A stretch of 64,000 nt of DNA from DYJB01 sp963777165 (lineage in GTDB: Bacteria > Chloroflexota > Anaerolineae > Anaerolineales > E44-bin32). Shown one piece after another: positions 24,016 through 31,735 of this stretch. Location: assembly GCA_963777165.1 (NCBI GenBank), contig CAVZPO010000027.1, positions 124,001-188,000 of the forward strand. Direction: 5' to 3'. The position numbers and the translations under genes were made by a program. Under the pieces are notes generated by a model that ran no database searches, was not told the DNA's origin, and saw nothing but the letters and a program-made list of their open reading frames with translations. Position 1 is the stretch's first letter. Every line of letters starts with the position of its first letter.

Positions 24016-24285
24016 TCAGGCGCCGCCTTCCGGGGGAACGAACAGCGAACTCGATTCGAACCGCAGCACTCCTCGCGGGCAGCGGGCAACACACTCGCCG
24101 CAGGTCAGGCAGTGGTCATCGACCACCGGCTTCCCGGCCACGGCATGCCCGCGCACATCGATCCCCAGCGGGCAGTTGTAGGAGCACAACCCGCATTGCA
24201 CGCAGCGCACCGCATCCGGCTGCACATAGGCGGAGACGAGTGCTCGGCGCACGGCGGCGTCGCGTCGGAGGAGTTGTCGGAACAT
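24016..24285 (-). CDS. 2[4Fe-4S] ferredoxin
   Basis: An 89-residue ferredoxin with two clusters: C-V-Q-C-G-L-C-S-Y-N-C-P near 28-39 and C-L-T-C-G-E-C-V-A-R-C-P near 59-70. First gene of the redox cluster and directly coupled to the FAD oxidoreductase. It probably serves as the soluble donor or acceptor. Confidence 0.88.
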   Translation of the reverse strand: MFRQLLRRDAAVRRALVSAYVQPDAVRCVQCGLCSYNCPLGIDVRGHAVAGKPVVDDHCLTCGECVARCPRGVLRFESSSLFVPPEGGA

Positions 24286-24862
24286 CGCCGGTCTTCTCCC
24301 CGCCTTCCCTTAGGCACTCCATGCTATGGGCGAGTGGGCGTATTCCACAACCCCCGCTTCCGACCCAGTAAGACCCTCATTCACCATGATTTGGCTGCCT
24401 TTCTGGTCTGCCCAGCGAGCGAACGGCTGGAGGGCAACTTCCCGCTGGATTGCGGCATCACTTGGCTTCCGCCCTGGCCGCGCCCGGGCCGGAGACTGCC
24501 CTTGGCTGCCCGCCAGCCCTTCGACGGAGGCCGCGACCTACGCCGGGCGATCGTCCGCCCAGCGACCGGTTGGTCCCACCGTTCGGGGCCGCGTCACCCC
24601 GAACCGGCCCGGTTCCCCGAGCCGGCAGCGTGGGCTCCTCTGTTGGTCGGTTTCGCCGCCGCAAAGTTACGCCCGTCTCCCCGGGCCAAGTGCCCAATTC
24701 GACCGGACTGCCAGGGGTGCTCCCGTGCCCCACAAGAACGCTCCCCCGCCCAAAGCCCTGGGGGTGTTTGGTTGACGCCCGGATTGGACCCGTGGTAACA
24801 TGGCGGGACGTGCCGCACCGGCATTCGGCGGCACAGCTTGATTCGATCAGGAGGAGCGGGAC
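24286..24862. other. 577-base gap with many stem-loops upstream of infC
   Basis: No convincing protein gene. Stem-loops include GTTCGGGG/CCCCGAAC (24581-24604) and an adjacent pair of similar GC-rich arms (about 24605-24626), plus further C/G-run pairs around 24690-24770. The pattern could be a structured RNA but does not match tmRNA, RNase P RNA or SRP RNA signatures I looked for. The infC promoter and a leader hairpin (24810-24834) occupy the right end. Confidence 0.35.
24772..24801 (+). promoter_or_regulatory. Promoter of the infC-rpmI-rplT operon
   Basis: TTGACG (24772-24777), 18-base spacer, TAACAT (24796-24801) with an extended TGG. The leader then forms a hairpin with 7-base arms GTGCCGC/GCGGCAC (24810-24834). 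Confidence 0.6.
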
Positions 24863-25393
24863 ATCAGCGCTTCAGACCTACGCGTTAACGATGACATTCG
24901 GGTCCGCGAAGTGCGCCTCATCGGACCCGACGGCCAGAATCTAGGGGTCGTATCCACGCGCGAAGCGATGCAGATCGCGCAGCAGGCAGGCCTCGACCTG
25001 GTGGAAGTCGCCCCGAACGTCGAACCTCCCGTCTGCCGGGTTCTCGACTACGGGAAGTTCCTGTACGAGAAGGCCAAGAAGGAACGCGAGGCGCGCAAGG
25101 CGCAGACCAAGATCGAGATCAAGGAGATCCGTCTGCGCCCCAAGACCTCCGACCATCACCGCTCGTTCAAGATCCGCGATGCCCGGCGGTGGTTGACGGA
25201 GGGTAAGAAGGTCCGAGTGCGCATTCGCTTCCGGGGCCGCGAGATCACCTATCCGGAGATCGCCCTGGAAGACCTGCGGGCCGTGGCCGCCGACCTGGCC
25301 GACGTGGCGGGCATCGAGCAGGCGCCGATGATGGAAGGGCGGACGATGCTGATGACCCTCGCACCGGGGAAGCCGGCCAAGGCCGCCACCTGA
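24863..25393 (+). CDS. infC: Translation initiation factor IF-3, apparent ATC start
   Basis: A 176-residue IF-3, which binds the 30S subunit and checks start codons. The N-domain begins I-S-A-S-D-L-R-V-N-D-D-I-R-V-R-E-V-R-L-I-G and includes G-V-V-S-T-R-E-A; the C-domain has K-E-I-R-L-R-P and I-R-F-R-G-R-E. A TGA stop in frame at 24839-24841 leaves no ATG, GTG or TTG before 24911, which would cut off the conserved start. ATC at 24863 has AGGAGG eight bases before it. Rare start codons on infC are known (ATT in E. coli) and allow IF-3 to repress its own synthesis; the same control is likely here. Confidence 0.93.
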   Translation: MSASDLRVNDDIRVREVRLIGPDGQNLGVVSTREAMQIAQQAGLDLVEVAPNVEPPVCRVLDYGKFLYEKAKKEREARKAQTKIEIKEIRLRPKTSDHHRSFKIRDARRWLTEGKKVRVRIRFRGREITYPEIALEDLRAVAADLADVAGIEQAPMMEGRTMLMTLAPGKPAKAAT

Positions 25394-25422
25394 GCCGAAC
25401 GAACGTCAGTGCATGAGACCGT

Positions 25423-25446
25423 CCGCGGACGCACGGGGGTCCGCGG
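25423..25446 (+). promoter_or_regulatory. Hairpin in the infC-rpmI spacer
   Basis: CCGCGGAC (25423-25430) and GTCCGCGG (25439-25446) form a perfect 8-base stem with an 8-base loop, 48 bases before rpmI. L20 often represses this operon by binding an RNA structure; this is a candidate site. Confidence 0.4.
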
Positions 25447-25493
25447 TGTTGTCTGCCGCTGGGAGGCGGCGAATCCAGGGAAGGAGTAGGACT

Positions 25494-25769
25494 GTGCCTC
25501 GCAAGTCGACCAAGACGGGAAAGTACAAGCTCAAGACGCACAAGGCAACGGCCAAGCGGTTCCGGGTGACCGGTTCCGGCAAACTCGTTCGCACCAAGGG
25601 CGGCAAGAGCCACCTGCGTCGCCGCCGATCCCCTCGCGCCAAGCGATTGCTCAGCGAGATGGTGGAGGTCAAGGGACCCGGCATAAAGAAACGCGTACGT
25701 CGTCTGGCCCCCTATCTCCACCTGTACAAGGCGAACCCGAGCGCCGATCGGGGCGGCAAGTCGAAGTAG
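25494..25769 (+). CDS. rpmI: 50S ribosomal protein L35
   Basis: A 91-residue L35. The family core is clear: P-R-K-S-T-K-T-G-K-Y-K-L-K-T-H-K-A-T-A-K-R-F-R-V-T-G-S-G-K near 2-30, then S-H-L-R-R-R-R-S and R-V-R-R-L-A-P-Y-L near 68-76. It is longer than the usual 65 residues because of an insert near 50-60 and a basic C-terminal tail. The GTG start has GGAAGGAG upstream. It is in the standard infC-rpmI-rplT order. Confidence 0.92.
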   Translation: MPRKSTKTGKYKLKTHKATAKRFRVTGSGKLVRTKGGKSHLRRRRSPRAKRLLSEMVEVKGPGIKKRVRRLAPYLHLYKANPSADRGGKSK

Positions 25770-25854
25770 TCCGTTCCAGGCTGGCGGCCGTTGGGTGCAT
25801 CCAACAGGCGTCCTGTGCGACGCCGGCGCCCAGGGGACCGCAGGAGAGTGAAGC

Positions 25855-26202
25855 ATGGCACGTGTGAAAGCCGCGATGGTCAGCCGCCACCGGCACAAGA
25901 AGGTCCTGCGCCAGACGAGCGGCATGTACGGCTCGCGGCATTTGCTCTTCCGCCGCGCCAACGAGGCGCTGATGAAGAGCCTTTGGTATGCTTACCGCGA
26001 TCGGCGGACGCGCAAACGCGACCTTCGCCGATTGTGGATCGCCCGCATCAATGCCGGCGCCCACCTGCACGGCACGTCCTACAGCCGGCTCATGCATGGC
26101 CTGAAAGTGGCCAACATCGACCTCAACCGGAAGATGCTGGCCGACCTGGCCGTGCGTGATCCCGGCGCCTTCGCCGCCATCGTCGCTGCCTCCCGCAGCT
26201 AG
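25855..26202 (+). CDS. rplT: 50S ribosomal protein L20
   Basis: A 115-residue L20, an early 23S rRNA-binding assembly protein and usual autorepressor of this operon. The core is visible: H-R-H-K-K-V-L-R-Q-T-S-G-M-Y-G near 12-26, A-Y-R-D-R-R-T-R-K-R-D-L-R-R-L-W-I near 43-60, and Y-S-R-L-M-H-G-L near 76-83. AGGAGAG precedes the ATG. Last gene before a terminator. Confidence 0.95.
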   Translation: MARVKAAMVSRHRHKKVLRQTSGMYGSRHLLFRRANEALMKSLWYAYRDRRTRKRDLRRLWIARINAGAHLHGTSYSRLMHGLKVANIDLNRKMLADLAVRDPGAFAAIVAASRS

Positions 26203-26226
26203 ACATTCCTTTCCCGCCTCCCACAG

Positions 26227-26252
26227 AACGGGCTCCCCGAAGGGAGCCCGTT
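26227..26252 (+). terminator. Terminator of the infC operon
   Basis: Perfect 11-base stem AACGGGCTCCC/GGGAGCCCGTT with a CGAA loop, followed by GCTTTCTC. Confidence 0.85.
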
Positions 26253-26296
26253 GCTTTCTCGGCGCGCCACACTCCGGCCGATGGCAATCCTTCCGC

Positions 26297-27337
26297 TCAC
26301 CAGCGCGCGTGATGCTCTTCTGCGAAACCAATCAGGTCTTGCACCTCGAGAAGTTGGCCGTCATCCAGCACGACGCGCCCGCTGTAGCGCCCGAACATTT
26401 GGTGAACCTCGCTAAAGATGATCCCCAGATTGGTCTGCGCCGTGCGGTCCTTGAACGGGGTGAAGTTCAGGTCCAATCGCCCCTCGTCGTCGGTCAGGCG
26501 CCAGGGCTGCATGTAATCCCCGGCGGCGTAGTCGAATCGCACGGCGCCGAGCTTGTGGATGCGCCCTTGGACGAGGACGCAGTTCTCCGTGGCGTTGCTC
26601 AAGTCTCCGAACCCACATCCGAGATTCAACCCGAGCGTGCGACCGTCGGGCGGTGGGAGGCAACCGGAAGCGCTTGCCCAGTTCCAGTAGCTGCGATACT
26701 CCCAGACGCCGCGTCCCCAGTCCAGCGAGCCCAGGCATGTCTCCGGCCGCAGTTCCTCGCGTACCTCGCCGTATACAAGGGTGCCTTCCGCCGGTAGGCA
26801 GTTGATCTTGGTATTGTCGTAGAAGCGCCGCCGGCCGATGGGGATGACGATGCTCATCGATTCATGCTTCGGCGGACAGGCCAGTGCGATCTCGGCCCGG
26901 AGGCCGCGACCTGCATGGAACCCCGGCCAGTCCACGCTCACCCGCCGTTCTTGCGGCCCGGCCTCGAACCGCAGGGAGACCTTGGAGCTGACGAACGACG
27001 CCTCTCCCGTCGTGCAATTGCGTTCCAACTGGATGCCGCGCCCCAACGGAATCACCAGCCCCTCTTCGTGCAACTCCCCGCTATCGAAGTCCAGCGTGTA
27101 GACGAAGATATTGCCGGCGTAGCCCAGGTCGGCGATGGTCGCCGAGAAGAAGCGGCGCGGCGTGAAAACGGCGTAGTAGTCCCAGCGCTTGAGGCGGAAT
27201 CGCTGCAGCGGCCGCAGCGCGTAGAACCGTGCTTGCTCGAGATTGCAGTCCAGCAGCGGTCGGCGCGACCAGCCGACCTGCGTCAGGCGGCCGTGCGCAT
27301 CCAACAGCGGGCCGGGTTGGGTCAGTTCAGTCTGCAA
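26297..27337 (-). CDS. DUF2804-family protein
   Basis: A 346-residue soluble protein of DUF2804, related in fold to lipocalin-like/YdjL proteins; its activity is unknown. Family marks: G-x-L-x-x-x-G-W-S-R-R-P-L near 14-27, R-L-K-R-W-D-Y-Y-A-V near 48-57, a K-I-N-C-L-P near 178, D-W-G-R-G-V-W-E-Y near 206 and L-N-L-G-C-G-F near 235. No functional link with neighbours can be seen. Confidence 0.8.
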   Translation of the reverse strand: MQTELTQPGPLLDAHGRLTQVGWSRRPLLDCNLEQARFYALRPLQRFRLKRWDYYAVFTPRRFFSATIADLGYAGNIFVYTLDFDSGELHEEGLVIPLGRGIQLERNCTTGEASFVSSKVSLRFEAGPQERRVSVDWPGFHAGRGLRAEIALACPPKHESMSIVIPIGRRRFYDNTKINCLPAEGTLVYGEVREELRPETCLGSLDWGRGVWEYRSYWNWASASGCLPPPDGRTLGLNLGCGFGDLSNATENCVLVQGRIHKLGAVRFDYAAGDYMQPWRLTDDEGRLDLNFTPFKDRTAQTNLGIIFSEVHQMFGRYSGRVVLDDGQLLEVQDLIGFAEEHHARW

Positions 27338-27476
27338 GGGTGATCTGCCTTTCTTACGGCACGTGCCGCCCGCCGATCGGAGGCTTCAGCCAGGTGGGTG
27401 ATTGCAGAAGGGTAGCACCCGGGATTCTCCCGATGGCTCACGGCAGGGAGACTCTGGCGCATTCGGTCCGGCAAAC

Positions 27477-27926
27477 TCAGCTCCCATCGGCCATAGGGGG
27501 GCGAGGCGAGAACGCATCTCGCAGCATCAGGATTCCACCTACCCCCATCAGCACCACCGACACGACATAGACGACCAGCGAGAGGACCACGATCGCCCAC
27601 CCGAAGCCGACCGGCTCAGCCTCCCCCGAGGCCAGTCCCGTAAGGACGGCCAGCGCCTGACCACCCACCAGCATGCACACGGCGGTGGCGAGAGACCAGC
27701 CGATCAGGCGCCGGTTCGATCGCGCTCGGACTGCCGCCCAGAGCAACAACCCTCCGCCAACCAGTGCGGATGGGAAGAGCTCAGCCGGCATCAGATAGTC
27801 GAACCGAAACCAGCCCCTGGCGACCCGGAAGACCACTGAAAGCCCGATCGGCGCCAAAATTGGAATCCAGACCAGCGTCGTCCCTGCCACGGCCAGGGCC
27901 TTCGTCCCAGCTTCCTTCTTCAGCAT
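27477..27926 (-). CDS. Small membrane protein, function unknown
   Basis: About 149 residues with four hydrophobic helices (roughly 10-30, 45-65, 78-100, 115-138). The start ATG at 27926 is the first before the hydrophobic part; the frame extends upstream but with arginine-rich, unlikely sequence. No family is recognised. Confidence 0.5.
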   Translation of the reverse strand: MLKKEAGTKALAVAGTTLVWIPILAPIGLSVVFRVARGWFRFDYLMPAELFPSALVGGGLLLWAAVRARSNRRLIGWSLATAVCMLVGGQALAVLTGLASGEAEPVGFGWAIVVLSLVVYVVSVVLMGVGGILMLRDAFSPRPPMADGS

Positions 27927-28206
27927 TGCATCACCCCGCGGGATCGCCGGCCATCCCTGGAGAATCGAGCGCGGTCGCCTACCGACAGGCTGGTCCGAGC
28001 ACCGAGACTCTAGGGCGAAGACTTGAGTCGTGCAAGCCTTCCCGGGCGGTGTGCCTGCCTGATGGCCACTGGGCAAATCGGCGACGCAATCCACAAGCCG
28101 GCGCCGACCTGCACGGCTGCGTGCCCCCGGAATCCCCGGTCCTGAGAGTTGAACCGGGATTGGTCAAGAAGGCCGAGCCTGGATGTGTGCCGTCTTCTGC
28201 CGCGCC

Positions 28207-28899
28207 TCAGCCGGTGCTCCCTCTCGGAGCGGCCCCGAGGGCCCGCAGGCGCGCCGCCACTTCGGTCCGGCCCTGCTGGTCGGCCAGGTCGACCGGCGTG
28301 GCGCCTTCGGTATTACGAGACTCTGGAGCCGCGCCCCATTCGAGCAGGAGATCGACCAACTCTGCATAGCCGCCGTGCGCCGCAAGATGGAGCGGCGTCC
28401 ACCCGCCTGCAGTGCGTCCGTCTACTTCGGATCCGTGCTTCAGGAGCATGGTCACCGCGTCCACACGCCGCGCCGCCGTCGCCGCATGCAGAGGCAGGTT
28501 CGCCTGCTCATTGCGCGCCAGCAGGTTGTCCGCCGCGCCGGCTGCCAGCAGCAATCCCACCGTCGCCGTCCGACCGAAGAAAGCCGCCAGGTGCAGCGGC
28601 GTCCAGCCATCGAAGGAGAAGGCATTCACCGCCTGTGGCTGCAGCGCCAGATGCGCGGCCACTCGGTCGCTCAACCCGAGCGCGGCTGCCTCATGCAGGT
28701 CGATCGGCGCGCCTGCGTCCGCCAACCAATGCGCCACCTCGTCCTGCCCGTGGTAGATCGCCAGAAGCACGGCCGATTCGCCGGAGGGCGCGTGCGCCGC
28801 CTTCAAGCCGGGATCCTCCATGACCAGTCCCCGCACACGTGCCGTGTTGCCGGTTCGTACCGCCTCGGCCAGCGCCTCCCAACCCGCACCGTCTTCCAT
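28207..28899 (-). CDS. Ankyrin-repeat protein
   Basis: A 230-residue protein built of about six ankyrin repeats. The clearest units read D-G-W-T-P-L-H-L-A-A-F-F-G-R near 97-110, N-L-P-L-H-A-A-T-A-A-R-R near 133-144, G-G-W-T-P-L-H-L-A-A-H-G-G-Y near 166-179 and G-A-T-P-V-D-L-A near 200-207. No signal peptide, so it is a cytoplasmic interaction protein. AAGGAGAG precedes the ATG. It is divergent from the macro-domain operon with 117 bases between them. Confidence 0.85.
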   Translation of the reverse strand: MEDGAGWEALAEAVRTGNTARVRGLVMEDPGLKAAHAPSGESAVLLAIYHGQDEVAHWLADAGAPIDLHEAAALGLSDRVAAHLALQPQAVNAFSFDGWTPLHLAAFFGRTATVGLLLAAGAADNLLARNEQANLPLHAATAARRVDAVTMLLKHGSEVDGRTAGGWTPLHLAAHGGYAELVDLLLEWGAAPESRNTEGATPVDLADQQGRTEVAARLRALGAAPRGSTG

Positions 28900-28980
28900 T
28901 TCTGTCCTCTCCTTGCCCCGCCCCTCTCCGCACCCGCAGGCGTTGCCGGGATTGTAACCGGCGACGCTCGCGGTTCCCGG

Positions 28981-28989
28981 TGATAGAAT
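28981..28989 (+). promoter_or_regulatory. Extended -10 of the macro-domain operon
   Basis: TGATAGAAT, a TGN-TAGAAT extended -10, about 27 bases before the macro-domain start. No good -35. Confidence 0.45.
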
Positions 28990-29016
28990 CGCATCCATCC
29001 TCACCGGGCAGTGTGC

Positions 29017-29598
29017 ATGCCGCAGCTCGTTGCCGAACGCCGCTGGCCGACCGGCCAGGTCCTGCAGTTGATCCACGGGGACCTGACGGAGGAAGACGTG
29101 GACGCTATCGTCAACGCCGCCAATGCGTACCTCGAGCACGGCGGCGGCGTGGCGGGCGACATCGTGCGTCGGGGCGGGAGTGTGATCCAGCATGAGAGCG
29201 ATGCCTGGGTGCGGGCCCACGGGCCAGTGAACCACGACACCCCGGCGTTGACCGGCGCCGGGCGACTTGCCTGCCGACACGTCATCCACGCCGTCGGGCC
29301 GGTGTGGGGCGAAGGGGACGAAGACGCCAAACTCCACGCCGCGGTCAGCGGGGCGCTGCGCCTGGCGGACGAACAGGGTTACTCCAGCCTTGCTCTCCCC
29401 GCCATCTCGACCGGCGTGTTCGGTTTTCCCAAGGCCCGCGGCGCCCGGATCCTGACCGACGCCATCGCGGAATTCCTCGAAGCCCATCCTACCGGAGCCT
29501 TGACCCAGGTTCACATCACCTTGATCGACGAGCCGAGCGTCCAGGTCTTCACGTCCGAGTTCCGTGGTCGCTGGCCGACGAGCGTGCTCCCGGCATGA
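29017..29598 (+). CDS. Macro-domain protein (ADP-ribose hydrolase type)
   Basis: About 193 residues with one macro domain that binds ADP-ribose and may remove it from proteins or O-acetyl-ADP-ribose. I-H-G-D-L-T near 19-24, the V-N-A-A-N-A-Y-L-E-H-G-G-G-V-A-G near 32-47, and A-I-S-T-G-V-F-G-F-P near 130-139 are the ligand loops. A GTG at 29011 is in frame just upstream. It overlaps the RNA methyltransferase gene by four bases (ATGA), making a coupled operon with it. Confidence 0.88.
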   Translation: MPQLVAERRWPTGQVLQLIHGDLTEEDVDAIVNAANAYLEHGGGVAGDIVRRGGSVIQHESDAWVRAHGPVNHDTPALTGAGRLACRHVIHAVGPVWGEGDEDAKLHAAVSGALRLADEQGYSSLALPAISTGVFGFPKARGARILTDAIAEFLEAHPTGALTQVHITLIDEPSVQVFTSEFRGRWPTSVLPA

Positions 29599-30368
29599 TC
29601 ACCTCGACGCAGAACCCGCGCGTCAAATCCGTTCGGGGGCTGCTGGCCCGCAAGCGCGCCCGCGAACAGGAGCAGGCTTTCGTCATCGAAGGGCTGCACC
29701 TGGCGCGAGAGGCGGTGGCGGCAGGGGCTGCGGCTCGTCTGGTGCTGTACACCGAGGATCTCGACGCCCGCGGCCGGGGTCTGGTGAACAGCCTGGCGAA
29801 GTTGGGGGCGGAGACTGAGGCGGTGTCGCCGGCCGTCATGGCCGCCTGCTCCGGAACCGAGACGCCCCCGGGGCTCGTCGCCGTCGTCCGGCTTCCCGAA
29901 CTTCGGCCGCCTTCCCCCCTCGGCCTGGCGCTGGTCCTCGACGGGCTCTCCGATCCCGGAAACCTGGGGACGATGCTGCGCACGGCGCTGGCCGCCGGAG
30001 TGCAACTGGTCCTGCTCACCGGCGGCACGGTCGATCCCTTCAATCCCAAAGTGGTCCGCGCCGCCGCCGGCGCCCACTTTCACTTGCCGCTCCAGACGGT
30101 GGGCCCCGGCGACCTTCCGGCAGCCGTCGAAGGCCTCGACCTGTGGCTGGCCGAGGCCAGGGCCGGAACCCCTCACGCCCGCGTCGATTGGCGCCCGCCG
30201 TGCGCGCTGATCATCGGCAGTGAGGCCCACGGCCCGAGCGACGCTATCCGTGCACTCTCGGCGCGCCGCGTCCACATTCCCTCCGCCCCACAGAGCGAGT
30301 CGCTCAACGCTTCCGCCGCCGCCGCCGTCATTTTGTTCGAGATCGCCCGCCAGAGAGGTCTGCCATGA
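29595..30368 (+). CDS. TrmH/SpoU-family RNA 2'-O-methyltransferase
   Basis: A 257-residue SPOUT enzyme that methylates ribose 2'-OH in rRNA or tRNA with SAM. The N-terminal substrate-binding part starts I-T-S-T-Q-N-P-R-V-K and has E-Q-A-F-V-I-E-G near 25-32. SPOUT motifs: D-P-G-N-L-G-T-M-L-R-T-A near 119-130 (motif 1), I-I-G-S-E-A-H-G near 204-211 (motif 2), and I-P-S-A-P-Q-S-E-S-L-N-A-S-A-A-A-A near 226-242 (motif 3 and knot). Coupled to genes on both sides by ATGA overlaps. Confidence 0.92.
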   Translation: MITSTQNPRVKSVRGLLARKRAREQEQAFVIEGLHLAREAVAAGAAARLVLYTEDLDARGRGLVNSLAKLGAETEAVSPAVMAACSGTETPPGLVAVVRLPELRPPSPLGLALVLDGLSDPGNLGTMLRTALAAGVQLVLLTGGTVDPFNPKVVRAAAGAHFHLPLQTVGPGDLPAAVEGLDLWLAEARAGTPHARVDWRPPCALIIGSEAHGPSDAIRALSARRVHIPSAPQSESLNASAAAAVILFEIARQRGLP

Positions 30369-31582
30369 ATGTGCGCGCCCTGACCGGTTTCCTCGATCCC
30401 GGTTGGCCGATCGATCCCCGCCGCGTCGGCCTGCTGGCCGAGGCGCTGCAATCGGCGCGCAAGGCACTTCAGGATGCAGGCTATGTCGTCCAGACCCTCC
30501 GGGTGGCCACGCCGCCGCCGTCCGAGATGGAACGGCCGGTGGCTCCGGCCGATCGCCCTGAATTGGCGCGCCAGCTCGAAGCCCAATGTTTCATGCACGG
30601 CATCGACTACGCTGCCGTTGGCCCGGCTCTTCCCGATGAGCTCCCGGGCTACGCCGTCATTCCTGATCTGCTGGCGGCAACAGAGAACGTCTTCGCCTCC
30701 GCCTTGATCGCCAGCCCGGATGCGGGCCTGTCGCTCCCCGCAGCCCATGCCGCCGCCGAGGTCATCCACCGCGCCTCGTCCCTCACCCCGGATGGATTTG
30801 CCAACCTGCGCTTCGCCGCGCTGGCCTGCGTGGCGCCGGGGTCGCCGTTCTTCCCGGCCGCCTACGCCGACCGCGGCTCCCCGGCCATCGCGGTGGCAAC
30901 CGAGGCGGCCGAGCTCGCCGTGGACGCCATGCGCGAGGTGACCTCCCCGGCCAAGGCACGCCGCCGGTTGGTGAGCATGATCGAGGCCCATGGCGCGGCC
31001 TTCACGCGGCTGCTGCAGCCCGTCCTGACCCAAGCGGATGTTCGTTTCCTGGGCATCGACTTCTCGCTGGCGCCGTACCCTGAGCCGGTGCGCTCTCTCG
31101 GGACGGCGATCGAAGCCTTCGGGCCGTCGGCCGTCGGCGCCTTCGGATCGGCCGCCGCCGCCGCCTTTCTGGCGGACTGCCTCGACCGGGCGGAATTTCG
31201 CCGTACGGGCTTCTGCGGCCTGTTCCTGCCGGTCCTGGAGGACTCGATCCTCGCCGCTCGCGCCGCCTCAGGGCAGTTGACGGTGACGGATCTCCTCCTG
31301 TATTCGACCTTGTGCGGCACTGGCCTGGATGTCCTCCCGCTTCCGGGCGATGCATCGCCGGCGGCACTGGCCTCCGTCCTGATCGACGTCGCCGCGATCA
31401 GCTTGCGTCACGCCAAACAGCTGACGGCGCGCCTGATGCCGCTCCCCGGGAAGTCTGCCGGCGACGAGGTCCACTTCGATTTCCCCTACTTCGCCGACAG
31501 CCGGGTGATGGCGCTCCCGAACGATGCGCTCGGCGGCCTGCTCGCCGGCACAGGGACGCTCGACATCGCCCCGCGGCCGTAG
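30365..31582 (+). CDS. DUF711-family protein
   Basis: A 405-residue DUF711 protein. Characteristic parts: V-R-A-L-T-G-F-L near 3-10, A-L-Q-S-A-R near 28, N-L-R-F-A-A-L-A-C-V-A-P-G-S-P-F-F-P-A-A-Y near 143-163, F-L-G-I-D-F-S-L-A-P near 223-232 and Y-S-T-L-C-G-T-G-L-D-V-L-P-L-P-G near 316-331. The family has no established biochemical role. Start overlaps the RNA methyltransferase stop, so it is the third gene of the macro-TrmH unit. Confidence 0.85.
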   Translation: MNVRALTGFLDPGWPIDPRRVGLLAEALQSARKALQDAGYVVQTLRVATPPPSEMERPVAPADRPELARQLEAQCFMHGIDYAAVGPALPDELPGYAVIPDLLAATENVFASALIASPDAGLSLPAAHAAAEVIHRASSLTPDGFANLRFAALACVAPGSPFFPAAYADRGSPAIAVATEAAELAVDAMREVTSPAKARRRLVSMIEAHGAAFTRLLQPVLTQADVRFLGIDFSLAPYPEPVRSLGTAIEAFGPSAVGAFGSAAAAAFLADCLDRAEFRRTGFCGLFLPVLEDSILAARAASGQLTVTDLLLYSTLCGTGLDVLPLPGDASPAALASVLIDVAAISLRHAKQLTARLMPLPGKSAGDEVHFDFPYFADSRVMALPNDALGGLLAGTGTLDIAPRP

Positions 31583-31585
31583 AGG

Positions 31586-31657
31586 TAGCAGTCAGCGGTC
31601 AGCAATTAGCTATTAGCAGTCAGCGGCCAGCGACTAGCAGCTAGCCGCTAGTCGCTG
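31586..31657. repeat. AGTCAGC/AGCTATTAGC-type repeat with terminal hairpin
   Basis: Low-complexity copies of TAGCAGTCAGCGG and close variants, ending in a stem-loop with arms CAGCGACTAGC (31628-31638) and GCTAGTCGCTG (31647-31657). It fills the space between DUF711 and pcrA and may terminate the upstream transcript. Confidence 0.6.
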
Positions 31658-31735
31658 ATTGCGAGCAGCCCCGTCCCGGTTGGTTCGCACCGTCCGCCCC
31701 TCGCTCCCCCTTCCGATGTTAGAATCCATCCGCCC

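Noticed and set aside
24330..24770. tmRNA, RNase P RNA or SRP RNA
   Set aside because: Searched both strands by eye for the tmRNA ends, the RNase P GAGGAAAGTCC core and the SRP GGAAG loop; none fits.
24326..24944. Two overlapping plus-strand open frames before infC
   Set aside because: Pro/Arg/Ser-rich, no ribosome binding site or motif, and one runs across the start of infC in another frame.
31600..31735. LexA-type box before pcrA/uvrD
   Set aside because: No GAACN4GTTC in the intergenic region, although uvrD is an SOS gene in some bacteria.
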